64,000 bases of DNA from Mactromeris polynyma (taxonomy: Eukaryota; Mollusca; Bivalvia; Venerida; Mactridae): positions 22,742,905 through 22,806,904 of the forward strand of contig JASFXZ010000005.1 in assembly GCA_032209605.1 (NCBI GenBank), written 5' to 3'. The position numbers and the translations under genes are program-made. Within the stretch, counting starts at the first letter, position 1. Every line of letters begins with the position of its first letter. The notes under the pieces were generated by a model that saw nothing but the letters and a program-made list of their open reading frames with translations, did no database searches and was not told the origin of the DNA. Positions 15,189-27,804 of this stretch are shown in pieces.

Positions 15189-17111
15189 ATGCACTTTTAT
15201 AAATTTCTAAATTAGAACAGTTTTAGTTGGATTTAAGCCTTGCTCTTTATCAAAACATAATGTTTGAGCAAAATTTGTCAAGATACAAATCAAACTGAAG
15301 CAAATTTTATATACAATTATACACTCCAATGCAAGAGAGTAATTAACTTAATTCTTTATGAATAATTGGTGCATAGAAATATACATTTAACATAAATATA
15401 CGATATAAAACTATAGAAAATGAGGTTGATCAAGGAACAGACAAAACACGATGTAATGAAATATCAATTTAGTGAATTTGTTCGTAGTTTCCAGGCATAA
15501 CTGAATTATTTAGCAATGTGTGATTGTTTGAAGACTGTTTGAAGAAAATAACTAAATCAGTTCGTTGATTTGTATGTATAAAACACAATACCGTATTTGA
15601 TAGATCAATGAATTGGGAAATAACTTATTGCGTTATCTTGGATTCATAGTCGTACTTTCAAATATAGGAGACTCGTACTTCAATCAAATACGATAGGTCG
15701 TTGACACTGTTACATGTTTGCCAACCAGCGGCGACTTGCTCGTCTCCAAGCAACATCCATCGAGACACTCCAATTATCCCCTTAACAAAACTTATAAGCG
15801 TGCACTGTTTTAATGTCGAATAACTTTTTTATTGATTAACATTTCTACACGAAATTTTGTATATTGGCTTTAGGCTGCATGTAGATCATGTATTCTCGGG
15901 TCGAATATATCGGGTAACATGCGTGGAGCCCGGGTAGGAAGACACGCTATTAGACTCTTTCCAATCAGTCAAGTGGGAGCTGCAGTACTGCTTTCTTTCG
16001 CATCATCACATATATTGAATTAATTTGTTTAATATGTTGATTTATGATATGATATTTATAAAATATTATGTCAGATATCTACGCTATATTTGCTTAAAAT
16101 TTCAGCAAGATCAGACTACTATTGACCAAGTTACTGCCATACTTATACCTGCACACTTAAAGTTTTTGTTAAATGTATCATTGCGTGTAAAATAATACGC
16201 AAGCGTTCTGTTTTATTTAATTTAGCGAACTCTTTACCGCGCTTTTAATTACTGTTAATAGTTTTTTGTCCATCATCATATATTTTCAGGATCGTCTGAT
16301 TATTATATCATTGTAAATTTCCGTGACCGAGCCATTTTACAAGGAATATCGTTCAGTTCACGTAAACAAACAAAACGATATCTCACATTATAATTCAATG
16401 GAAACGCCGCTGAAATTGTTTTTATGCGGAACGAGTCTGCAGGGAGCGTTTTTATCTTTATGTATTGTTGAATGCCATTTACATATCTTAACGTAATCAC
16501 ATTAACAATGTCAACGATTACCCACTTGAGTAATTCTGAATATATTAGCCAAAGCATTCCATGTAAAAATCGTTTTTCCGAAGCAGTTCAATTTATACGT
16601 CATTCCGCGATACGTTTAGTTTGAGGGCTCTATACGCGATAAAGACAGCAGTAGACACTGGAGAAAGAATAGTCTTTATTTTCCAGCTGGTTCCTCTCAC
16701 ATTGTGATCAATGTTGAAATTAATGAGCCTTCTTTAATTGCAGCTGGTTCCCATGCTGTAATTGCATCTATTGAACGCTCGATGTCATTAATTAGTCTAG
16801 CCAAGAACCTTTATCCTCGCAAATTATACCTTACTTTCCTTACACACATTGTAACAAAATCAATTATAGGGAAAATGAAAGACGATAATGTTCAATTGGT
16901 AACTTAAGTTGAAAGTATCGGAAAAAACATCTTTAGTCGAAGACTGAAAATATTCCATTTCATATGGTAGGTGGACTCGAGGTGCAAGTTTATATTTACT
17001 GTTCAACTAGAGATAAGTTGGAGTTTACTTCGCAAGTACCAATTAATAAAAAAACATTAATATTTTCCAATTATTTTTGTGATAGAAATTGCCTCGCTCT
17101 ATGTGTAGTGA

Positions 17112-17170
17112 CAGACACAGTGGTCAACGGGTAGAGTGGAAGATCTCGAGTTCGAATCCCGTAGACCGAG
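17112..17170 (+). repeat. tRNA-like/SINE fragment
   Basis: A perfect B-box context (GAGTTCGAATCCCG) follows an A-box-like GTGGTCAACGGGTAGAGTGG at tRNA spacing. The anticodon arm is not recognisable. It directly precedes the inverted-repeat element at 17.2 kb. Confidence 0.4.
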
Positions 17171-17194
17171 AGGTCAGACCGCGATTTTTAAAAT

Positions 17195-17455
17195 CCCTGG
17201 AGACTTATTCACAGTTTTAAGACTGAAAATCAAGACTTAGACTTCAAATTTGCAAAACAAAATATATTTACCAGATTTCTTTTTCATTAAATCTTATCCA
17301 ATGAAATTTTGTCGGAATAAGTGTTGATACCCACTCTACACTTTTGCCAATTTTTATTAAAATATATTCTGTTATAAAAGCATTTGACTCAAAAGAATCT
17401 TTAACATTTTAAGACTAAGTCTGAGTTTCAGTCTTGTGAACAAGGACCCTGATAT
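17195..17455. mobile_element. Degenerate inverted-repeat element (MITE)
   Basis: The left part, TTATTCACAG followed by AGACTGAAAATCAAGACTTA, mirrors the right part, which reads in reverse complement TTGTTCACAAGACTGAAACT and then CAGACTTAGTCTTAAAATG. About 250 bp in all, with indels. No internal frame and no clear target duplication. Confidence 0.55.
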
Positions 17456-19039
17456 AGACACGATAACTGGTTAGATACCCAAAGAACTGTGATTAGTATA
17501 ACTTGCTACCTGGTTCATGATGGATGTAAAATAAATAAGTTTAAACACATTTTAATAGTTTAATTGGTTATAACCTTCGAGTAACTGAGGAAACACTATT
17601 CTGCTTTTCTGGTATTTGCAACACAAACATATCATTATAAAATGCCCTCACATCACGTGATCAATGCAATTTGTGGTCATAAATAGACTACATACGAACA
17701 CATATACATACTTCGCTGCAGGAAAACATAGTTACGCCTTTTTTCCCAACAAACACATGCTGTCTGCATAATAAGCGCAATCTAAATTTAGTTAAATAAA
17801 CATCATTCCAGCTGTTATAGATTTCCTGCATTCAATTTTATGTTTATTTTCTCAGGGTAAATATAAAAAGCATATAACAGAGAACAATAACCTCACGCAG
17901 TGTTTGAAAACTGTACCGTTACCTTGTTATGTATAATTAGTTTTACATGTCTGATACCGATCTACTGTGCTTCAAATTGTTTTCTATCCAGACTATAAAT
18001 ACATTGATTGTATGTGTGGTACCTACATAGAACACCTGTTGTTGAAACGTTCAGTATTCCAATGTATTCCAACCAGTTCGTTTACTGCGAGGTAACATTA
18101 GTGAATGCGCCATTTGTATTTAAAACAAAACGTGTGGTTGTTGTTCTTCCTATCTTAAGAAACGCAATTGCTGCGTAGAAAGTTCGGACATCAATGATCG
18201 AATTAATGATGAATGTGAACATTTTGCATACACGCGTTATTACAAAAAAGCAAAATAACTTCATAACGCATGACCTTTACAGGTAGAAATCAAAATCATG
18301 AATCTGTTCAGATTTATTGCCACACCAATAATATGCACTAACAATTAATGAATAGTTCATTAAAATAAAATCCCAATTGGGGACATGAAAGTCAGTGCAA
18401 TTCCTTTGTACTTTAAAACACACAGTTTTGTAAATTGCTCGCACAATGGTTTTTGTTTCTAATTTTGTAAAACCGGATCTTTACTGGGAAACACTTTTTA
18501 TAATTAAACAAATTCATAAAGAGATGAATGAGTCAATACAGAATAATCATCGACTATCCCTAATTAATCCTTTCCCTCAGCAGTGATTTGTGTGACAATA
18601 TTCACATTATGTGTTAAGGCTGACCCCCTTAATATCTCGAGTCTCGATCGCCGAGTACAGCTTAGTCACATTGCCTTAAGATACATTTGAAAGTACAAAC
18701 AATTTAAAAAAAAATGCATATTGTTAAAACCACCATGAAATTAATTTATCGCTGAAAGGAATCATAGCTGATAATGGTGTCTACAATTCGATGTAATTGT
18801 AAATGAAAATGAATATAGAAATGCCACATACAAGACGCTGAGATTCCAAAATCACAATCAGACATTAATGAATATACATACGAGTAAACAATAACAAAGG
18901 GAAAAGGATCAAGACACAAACGTAAATAATGCGTAAAAATAAAACAGATTAACCGATATTTTCTTGACTAACAATAATCATTCTTTGTATATGAAACGTG
19001 CATAAAATAATTTTCAGAAACGATAAAAAAATCTCTTAC

Positions 19040-19134
19040 CTTGTGAAGATACCATGTTAAAAGCCCATGTTATAAAAACCATGACACTAAAACTTCTCCT
19101 CATACTGTACCGAACATTACGTCCATTCTGTCGC
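19040..19134 (-). CDS. Signal-peptide exon, translation start of the CUB gene
   Basis: A 95-base exon with acceptor TTTTTACAG (end of a 5' UTR intron) and donor GTAAGA. The start codon at 19103-19101 gives MRRSFSVMVFITWAFNMVSS followed by QG: a basic n-region, a hydrophobic core and a small-residue c-region, typical of a secretory signal peptide. It ends in phase 1, and its G joins GT of the CUB1 exon to make Gly. An upstream out-of-frame ATG lies in the same exon (see the entry at 19100-19126). Assignment to the CUB gene rests on strand, order and phase; a transcript is needed to prove it. Confidence 0.7.
19100..19126 (-). promoter_or_regulatory. Short upstream ORF overlapping the start codon
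   Basis: An ATG at 19126 opens an 8-codon frame (MDVMFGTV) whose TGA overlaps the main start codon as ATGA. If this exon is the 5' end of the mRNA as drawn, initiation at the signal peptide would need leaky scanning or termination-reinitiation. Inference from sequence only. Confidence 0.4.
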
Positions 19135-22040
19135 CTGTAAAAACACGAACAAACAATATAGAATACCAGGCACACGTTTCGTGTACAACTGTTAATCCGT
19201 GTGTAGCTAACTCCATATGAATCGATTTTACAGTACGCAAATGAAATTGTATGCCAGTATTTTCCTTCATTTCTCAGTATTCCTTGATTATAAATCACAT
19301 TATGCGTCTAACTATGCTAATGGTCTTTGCAAAAGCGATAAATTCATATGGCTTATAAATAGAAAGTAGGAGCAAATGGATTTTTCACTCTCACAAAAAA
19401 ATCGAAATGTTTTTGATAAGAATACAAATGTTATTATATCATTTAAAGCTATCGAATCATAGTTAATAGTTCATCGGCATAAAATGCAAGGTCGTTTCTA
19501 TTCATATTATATCTCTGTTTTGTTTGTTTAGTCTATTCTAGGCTCATCAGCACAATTCAGATCGAATGGCATCTTCAACTATCAGAGGCCCGATATTGTC
19601 CTCTACGCTATGTAGATACGATGACCTCTGTGTGGGAGAGTTAACATCCATCTCTACATAGATATTTCACAGATCCAGGCAAAGATTGAATTAAATTAAT
19701 GTCACTACAAAGAGACATTTGACCGAAATATCACATATAGTAATAGGTCATAGATGACAGAACAACTTGACAGCAATCCGACAATTGATTCCCTTGAAAT
19801 TACAATACTTCAAATCACGTCATACCACGATATAAAATGTCTGAACCATACCACATAATATGATTTAAAATGAAGGTATGTTTCTCATAAATTCTCATGT
19901 GTAAATATAATTTGTCCCAAGGTACATTCCGATAGGTAACAAGTGAGAGATAATAAGCGTCACATCAATATTTTTTAATTTGAATTTTCAGAAACGTTCA
20001 CAGAAACATTCATCCAAATCAATCCAGAATTGTGAAGATTATGGGTATAGCGAACTGCATATAGAAGGAAACAACCGTGAGGAATTGGTCGAATTCTGAT
20101 ATTCATTTATTAAGATCCATGAAGCTCCTCTTAGTAATATACTTGTAAACTGATATACTTGTAAAATCTTCCCTATAAAATAATACAGCGCTTAACTGAT
20201 TGGTCTTTGATATTTGCATGTTGCTCGTGTAAGTTTGGTAGTTTTCTGTCTTGTGATAGTCAGCCGACTTCTTACCCTTGTGGTTATATACGTTTTCTGC
20301 ATTTCTCTCTGCCAATGCAATTGAACAGTTCATTCTCCGTTTGAAAGGAACTGTATAGTGAGGAACACGTTTTACCTTTGTCGGAAAATTAACTTGAGCA
20401 GATATAGCAATTATTGAGTTGTCACGTTTGATGTCATAAATTTATAAACAATGTTTACTTTATCGACCACATTAACATCAGAATTTGTTCAGTAGATTAA
20501 CTGTATTCATTAGATTTATTGGATCACCAACAGCTGTCGCTATTTGCTAACAAAACAACACCATTCACGCTCGTGAAAACTTTTTTATTATTTCATTTCC
20601 TGACTTTGGTTCCAGTACACTGATCATTTGAATATCAATAACGCTCTTGTATGATGGACATGTAAAGTCCTGAGAAACAGTCTGTATTCTTTAATTGCAG
20701 TATTGATTTGACATTACAACTCAAATTTATCGCACAATTTGATGTGAAACCGGACAGACCTAATGCTATTTTAGTTTCTTCCCTAAAAACACTCGAATCC
20801 ATCGATTATTGTAATTCAATTAATGTTAGATAATGTCGCAAATTCCGCCTCAACGTCTTCTCTTTGACATTTTTCCCACCATAATTAGACTCATAAAAGT
20901 CTAAGAAAATAGAAAAGAAGGTTATTAAACTTGCCCTGTTATTAAATTTGGAGGAAATCGAAGTCTATAAAAGTTAGGTAGAGAAATTGGAAAACATAGT
21001 TCATGTCAGTTAACGGAGAAAACTATGGGATGGCAGCTAATAGCAAACTCTAGTGTAAGCGATCAACCTTATTATATCTCAACAAAAATACCAATTGAAA
21101 GGTCAATTGCTAAAACAAAGACCATAGGATCAATGCAGTTTTAACATCCAATACTGACCATTTAAATCCATCCATTGAACGTCTGGGAATAACCTGCATT
21201 TAAATGTGTGTTTGTACATATACTCATTATGTGTATGCATAAGATAATATTCTTTTATATTTTACAAGAAAAACATATCACAGTGGGCATCTACCTTATG
21301 CTTTGACATTACGTCGTGTGTGACATATGTGCTTCAACAGTTGTTTAAAGCTATGTTGATAGTATAACAGCTCTGAACAATTTAATTGTATCATTATGTT
21401 TACTTAGATTTTTTGATTTTTCTGGCTCGTGATCTCTAACCCATGTCAATCGTTTTCCAGATCAGGATTTTCTTCACATATAAATGTTTGAACGTCGACG
21501 TTAAATGCTACTTCTGTCGGAGTTGATGAATATGTGTGTTTTACGGTATGCACTTTGAATTTGGCGTTTCCTGTTCGGTTTCAATATTCATTTTTGTTTT
21601 ACGGTTACACGACGTCATTATATGGCAGGTTGATTGCAATGTTATGATTGGCATTTCATTTATTTAGTGTCTTTCTCCGATTCGACTAATGTAATTGGTT
21701 GCTCTCATATTTTATGTATTTTGCTATGTACTTAATTTAATTTGAAGTATTCCTTTGCCAAGCTAATAATGTTGGTTTATTTTACTTTCACATCTGCACT
21801 GATTAAGTTGTTATTATGTAATGCATTGTATAGTTGGATCTTTGCCTTGTATGTTAATCATTTTAGCTTAATCCATTATTATTGTGTACATTTTGGGAAA
21901 TTAAGCAATTTTACGGTTCAGTGTCAAGTTGGCATGCCGTTATACTGATTTAAGCCCCAATAATAAACAATGTTAATTCCAAGGTCGTAGATTCGTTAAG
22001 TTGCAGAAGTTTCAGTCCTGTGTTGTACACTTTCTCTCCT
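19135..22040. other. No gene seen; upstream region of the CUB gene
   Basis: It contains the acceptor of the signal-peptide exon at its edge, so a non-coding first exon and the promoter should lie in or beyond this stretch. I could not identify either. Composition is AT-rich with short chance frames only. Confidence 0.4.
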
Positions 22041-22049
22041 ATACGCGAG

Positions 22050-22275
22050 AGAGAATAAGTTATAACAGGGAAAGCCATATACACAAGACAGTGCCTCCCA
22101 ACGCAGACCTCCGGGAAAACGACAATCCATAAAACATAAGATCATGAGGAGGTTCAATGGTATACATGGAAGGGAACAGAGGCACACGAAATGGCATGGC
22201 CGACCATAAGGAATAACTAATAGAATATAAACCCCTCCCTGTTTTTTAGAATTGCAGCCCCCTGGCTCCTCCAAT
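22050..22275 (+). repeat. Dispersed repeat DR1, copy d (partial)
   Basis: It matches the 5' part of the family: GTTATAACAGGGAAAGCCAT, ATACACAAGACAGTGCCTCC and the acgcagacctccggg block, followed by ATGAGGAGGT. The 3' half of the family (from the GGGCAAAC block on) is poorly conserved or absent. Confidence 0.6.
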
Positions 22276-22754
22276 TATATTCATTGTTCCCCTTTCCCCT
22301 CTTATTCTTATTTCATCCCATTTAGTTATATCTAATATTCCTTTCCAATTCTGTTTCTATTGTTCCCGAGTTTCGTTCTTTTTAGTTTGGTGTCATATTA
22401 CCACCCGATTTCCCCATTTTATCTTTCATCCCATAAGTATATGTGTGAGGAGTCCCTGTTTTTTTATTTACCCTTTCTTACTGCTCTACCAGAAGCAATT
22501 TATCAGCGATAAAAGTATCCTGTATTCTGACGGTGAAAAGTCAGAAAACTATTGACATATTTTCAATTCTTTACACTAACAGTTGTGCATCAATTACAAA
22601 TGTGTGAATAAATTGTACGAATTATAGAGTGAAGAATATATTTCTGAGACGCACATGAAAATTTGTCTGAAAGAAATCTGACTGAATTCCACGCAAAAAA
22701 ACCTTGAACATAGACATCTGACAAGGATGTCTTCAATTCATTTTAAGGAAGGAT

Positions 22755-22845
22755 TACATTGGTACAGGGAATGCTACATTTACAAGCCAGTGCCTCACCA
22801 CACAGTCAAGTCCGATGGAAAGTCACAATTCATACCAATCAGATA
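22755..22845 (+). repeat. Dispersed repeat DR1 fragment, copy e
   Basis: The line GTACAGGGAATGCTACATTT, then ACAAGCCAGTGCCTCACCAC, follows the DR1 head with several substitutions. It ends after the ACACAGTCAAGTCCGATGG block. About 90 bp, 480 bp after copy d. Confidence 0.45.
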
Positions 22846-22849
22846 AGTC

Positions 22850-25800
22850 GTCTTCACAACAACACTATGTTTAGGAAGTACGTGTACCTTAGTCAGGGTA
22901 TGACTAATATGTACTTTTATTGTACTTTAATTTAGTATTTATGTGTCACTGAAACAATTTTTCAGTTTCTCTAAGAACATTGCTCGACAATATTTTCTTC
23001 AATCTGTGGTTATTACAGACGCGTTCTATAGAGAATTTCAATCGATTTAAGAAAGAAAAGCCATACAAAGTAGACCTAATCGTACAACCCATTTGCAGAA
23101 ATATCCAAAAATAACTTTCTAATTCCGATCACGAAATTCTGCAAGAGAAATCACCACTGTTTGCAACAAATTTTGGTGCATAGGTTATCATTCAATGAAA
23201 TATCAACTAAATTACATTGAGAAGAACATTTATTACTTTGTTTATTTGCAGTTTCGAAATGTGTTGTCTATGATTTTGTTTGCTTGATTTTGCAAGTGGT
23301 CTGTTAAGATCATTATGCACAATTAAGCGTATTAGAGTTCCAAATACAACAGATCTAATATGTTTCATCCCAGGTTTCAATACAATTTAAATATTAATAA
23401 GACGTGTTTTTCTTGTGCGAGAAAGATGGCAAAATAATAGTGCAATACAATTTCTTCTTTCAGAGAGTTGCAATCATTATAGGCATGAAAAACGATAAAA
23501 TATAGTTTTAATGAATGGATTTAGCAATTAGGGGAATAATACTACCCATTTCCTCTTTTCTCATTCAATATTGCATTTTAATTCCGACTAAGCGCTTGGA
23601 GAGATATTTTCAAAGAGTGTTTCTTTTCATGTATCTTTGTCTTTGTTTGGGGGGGGGGGGGGCTGTGCACTTAGTTTGTGGCATTTACGGCTCGAATTCT
23701 TCATTCATGTTTTATATTTAAATACCATAAAACACTCCCGTTATAAGACTGCATAATTATTCATCAACGCCAATGATATTAGTACACGCATATATGTTTG
23801 TCCTTCGGATATTAAATCGTCTTAATAGTATATCTCTCCGTAAACAAAAATGTTTCTTCAATCCCTTCAATCAGATTTTGCTTGGGAGTGATAGCATCTT
23901 CAGGGCTTCATCAAGTACCGCGTTTTAATGCATTGTCACGAACTTGTTACAAAGACGTTTGAAGTAAATGGCCTTCCGAGGCTTTAATATTTTGCAGAAT
24001 ATTGTCTCCATGGTAAATAACTCCAGTATAACATATATCACTTATATTTAAACGCCAGACAATTTAAAATCAATAGTTATAATGAAAGGAACTTCTAACA
24101 CGATTATATTTCTGTTGTTTAACGATTATACCAGCGACCTTGTCCCTCAAGACCCACAAGTTAAGCATAAGTAAGACGTAGATCAGTATTTCTATCTGAC
24201 GTTTTCGTCCATAGCAGCTCTCTTATAGACATCGAATCTCCTTATGATGTAACACTTCGTCCACATCAACCCCGAAATCCGTCAGATAAACGAACGAAAT
24301 GCCCATAGAAACAGCAAAAACAACTGCATTATCTAACCACGCTAAACTTAAGGTTCCAAATCTCGCAAATTTCAGTGACATTTTAATGCTAACTACCGAC
24401 TATATAGAAAGTTGGAATGCCATTTGAAACGTCTAATATCGACCAATGCAATTTACTCTTTCTTAGTTTAATAACATTTTATTGTATTTATACATATAAC
24501 TATCATATTTGCACAAACATACACATACATTGTACATACATACAAAAAGGGTTGGGCCAAAAAATTTAACAACATTATCAAGGGCCCTGCCCTGTACTCT
24601 TTCTAGTCGACTAAGTTACGGTTACTAATGTGTGAATATGGAATAACTAACGGGCATGAGCTGTACCAAGGGTATACATCCAGGTACATCTTAAAGACCC
24701 TGATTATACAAATTCAAAGATACAGACAAATATAATACCATTTTTGTCGAAAATTGTCTGGCAGTAGATACCATTAGTTGCTTGTAATGGCTTGATAATG
24801 TTACTTCTATTACAACCTCAGTGCAATATTCATATTCTACTTCAGTAATGTACCAGATATTTTTAACTGAAATTAATACATATTTAAGCAAACTTACATG
24901 ATTAACCACCGGTGGTGTTTTTCCATTGCGCGTTCCAGTGGTGTATACTCCTTTTTACACCCATACATTGTACGAGTGTCTAGTTTCTATTTTGCCGTTG
25001 TGATGCGTAGCTTGTATGAAACTTGTACTTTCATACCATTTTATCGAACGGTTGTATACTTTGTATGTGACTTTTCCTGCCTAACTTTAATGTTCATATC
25101 AATTGGAAATATGTTGCCTCTACATATATTCTGTCATTCAAATAAATACGCTGAAGTTAATTACGTGTGGAACATTGTTATGTTTCACTCAATTCACGGG
25201 CATTTAATTTAATCAAACTGATACGATAGAGCAGTAGTTAGTAATACACCAGCAATATATTATATATATTTTACTAGAAAAATAAAACGATAGCCTATGT
25301 ATGATATGTTGCAGTATTGTGGATTGCGATATTTTGTGCGTTACGTTTGTTGTGTTACAGCTATCTATTGGACGAATCTAACATAACTTCGTGAATTCAA
25401 AATTATCTGTCTGATTTTGTCTCCTCTGTAAATAACATGGTTAAGAGACAGATACGTAAAAACACCTCCTCAATTTGATAAGTGTAAGAATTGGAGACTG
25501 TTATAATCTTGTCGGTGACTTTTAACTTATTGGTCTGGGTTGTTGTGCAAATGTCTCAGTAACTGTCAAATTGATAATTGTGTTATGGTATAACTCTTTC
25601 AAAATTGAAACCATATACAGTAAAACATCCCTTTAAGACCACATCATTAATATAACAATAATGGTATGGACAAGTCTTTATATTTTGTTCCAAGTTTTTA
25701 CTCAATAATGAGATCGCCTCAGAAATAAGATCAATATTCTCCAGAACAATTGTGGGCGTATTATTCAGGATTTACAGTGCATTGCTATATCATTTATTTT

Positions 25801-26015
25801 TCTTTATTCGCGAGATAGATGCAAGCATTGTAAGAGTTGATTCACGTCACTCGCACACGTGCATGAACGAATCGAAAAGATCGATAGCGGAAGGCAAAAA
25901 TAGACTAAATTTATTGAAGTTTGATGGAGTAATCAGACGGGCAACAATACTGAGAAGAGTGCACTTGAATGACGTTCTTCGCAATGGGCTGTATTGTTGC
26001 ATTTTAAGTTATCTT
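22850..26015. other. No gene seen
   Basis: AT-rich sequence with a 14-base G run at 23649-23662 and a minus-strand DR2-like fragment just after it. A plus-strand open stretch at 24898-25212 (104 codons) is hydrophobic and without a recognised domain, and I do not call it. Confidence 0.4.
23660..23705 (-). repeat. Dispersed repeat DR2 fragment
   Basis: Reverse complement reads CGAGCCGTAAATGCCACAAA followed by CTAAGTGCACAGCC, close to the DR2 core best preserved at 30.6 kb. It abuts the 14-base G run, which may mark the insertion edge. Confidence 0.4.
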
Positions 26016-26019
26016 AGTG

Positions 26020-26094
26020 ATGAGAGACGTAGTTGTCTATGATAGAGCACCTTATTTCTAATCTGCAGGGTCGTGAACTCGAGCCCTGCTCTGA
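26020..26094 (+). repeat. Degenerate tRNA-like sequence
   Basis: GATAGAGCACC, a TTATTTCTAATCTG anticodon-arm-like block (TCT in the anticodon position), then GGTCGTGAACTCGAGCCCTG in the T-arm position. The order fits a tRNA-derived SINE head, but stem pairing is poor and the ends are uncertain. Confidence 0.35.
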
Positions 26095-26099
26095 GTAGA

Positions 26100-27655
26100 T
26101 TTTGATCACGAACTTCGCAATCCCCGAACTCCAAGCGAGTACAGGTTAATAACTGAAGACACAGTCATCGAGAGTAATAAGCATAGCATAAGTTGTAAAA
26201 GATCTAGTTTCACAATCGATGTAAATAGATAAATTTAAAAATGCTAGGCGACTTATTAGAAGTGCTTGTCTAGTGTATGCAAACACTAAGAATCATTACC
26301 AACCAGTATTCAAACACATTACAAACAAGAAAATTCACAGAGAAATAACAGCTGCGTGGAAGTTATTAAAGCCTTTATAAATGATCTACAAATAAAACGT
26401 AAATGAGACTATATATGCAGACAATATATATGTGTGTCTGTATTGTATAAACACACATAAATAAATATTTGCACAATGGAAACACATTTCTAACCTATTA
26501 ATTATTGAATCAAACAGTACAGTGCATGTGAATTGTTGTGAATCCTGATTAGAATATAAGAGAGTTAGTGGGTCAGAGGGGGCACGAATGTTAACATGAT
26601 TATAGGAAGAATATGCATAAACATGTCGTGAATCCCGTGTAGTTTCCGACAAATTTACATGGAAATCATGCTCATTGGCATGTTTCCCCTTCGGTGCTGT
26701 CGACAAATGATAACAGGAGCAAGAATAAGTGGCGGCACATTTCTATTAGATTATCAACAATCGTTTTGTTTTCCTGGCAATGTGTTGGTAAGATTCTGAT
26801 TTTGTATGTTTGATTAGTTGGCATTGAGTAGCCCACGCGAGGTGAAAGCAAAACTAGCATATCACAATATTAATAGGATCGCTTTCAACCTTCTATTTTC
26901 TTTGTGGAACTACACCGAAGACCTGGTAAATAGTGATTCTTTGACTCACTTGGTTAATGTAAAATCGACAAAGTCCACATACCATTTTGTAAAAGACCTT
27001 TTGAAATTATACCCCAGCACAGAAGATTGATTAGTTGGTTAGTATTTATATATCTTACAGGTCAATGTTAATAGCTTTTTGTTCTTGTGTCGATATTTGA
27101 AAACAATCTTAATTCAAGAATCTGATCGGCAAATCGCTCAAACATCGACAAATTTAAGATAATATCTTTGTAAGCCACGTATGTTGCCAATAATACATCT
27201 TCCTAAAACAGGGAATTAAATTCATTCTTCCTAGTATGCATTTGCTTGCATTTAATGTCATAAATATGTTTGTTTTCGATTTGGCAAATGCACGTGTGTA
27301 TCATCTGTAGATACATCCCAACAAATCTGTATAAACTGCTTTTCCGGTTCGATTGAATTTTCTTCCGTTGCTGCGCCAACACAAATATGTACTTTAAGCA
27401 TGTTCTCGAAGGCAATGTTGTCAATACAGTCAACATTAAACAGCAAGAGATAGTCTTATAGTTGTTCTTAGCGAATCATTTATGTGAAAAGCTTTTAAAA
27501 TTAATGAGTTTTCAGATTATAATAATGTAAAGTAACTGAAACAAAAATATTTTCTTGTCAATATTCTTGATGCAAAAGACTATAAGCAAAGTTCATAACG
27601 CATACGGGGGTATTATAATGACGTAAACAAATATCTAGGTGAACAATACATAACA
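26100..27655. other. No gene seen
   Basis: AT-rich sequence with only short chance frames on both strands. None shows a domain, a codon pattern or splice context worth calling. Confidence 0.4.
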
Positions 27656-27662
27656 AAAATAA

Positions 27663-27800
27663 TGAGAGAGAAAAGCGATTTATCAGTCTACTGACCGATG
27701 CGGACAGTGTTATCACGATATCGTCTGGGTTGCTAACTTGGCGAGTCGCCCGCACAGCATTCTTTAAGTCTGGTAACATAGTTCGCCAGACTTAAAAAAA
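27663..27800. mobile_element. Diverged relative of the 9.7-kb MITE
   Basis: It shares with the 9.7-kb element the order GTTATCACGATATCGT, GGCGAGTCGCC and AAGTCTGGTAACATAGTTCG (compare GAGTCTGATAACATTGTTCG there). It ends in a perfect 11-bp hairpin, TTTAAGTCTGG (27763-27773) with CCAGACTTAAA (27786-27796). The left arm has largely lost its complementarity. Confidence 0.5.
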
Positions 27801-27804
27801 GGTT

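Larger units (their letters stand above)
12960..19039 (-). other. First coding intron of the CUB gene
   Basis: About 6.1 kb separate the signal-peptide exon from CUB1. Contents are a possible extra exon at 13264-13359, a small hAT-like MITE (15092-15188), a tRNA-like fragment (17112-17170) and an inverted-repeat element (17195-17455). A plus-strand open stretch at about 16.70-16.91 kb has no recognisable domain and is not called. Confidence 0.6.

Noticed and set aside
16704..16907. 67-codon plus-strand frame in the first coding intron
   Set aside because: Looked coding-like in its first half, but no domain could be named and it is on the strand opposite to the gene.
24898..25212. 104-codon plus-strand frame with hydrophobic segments
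   Set aside because: Tyr/Phe/Cys-rich composition is what AT-rich DNA gives by chance; no domain or splice context.
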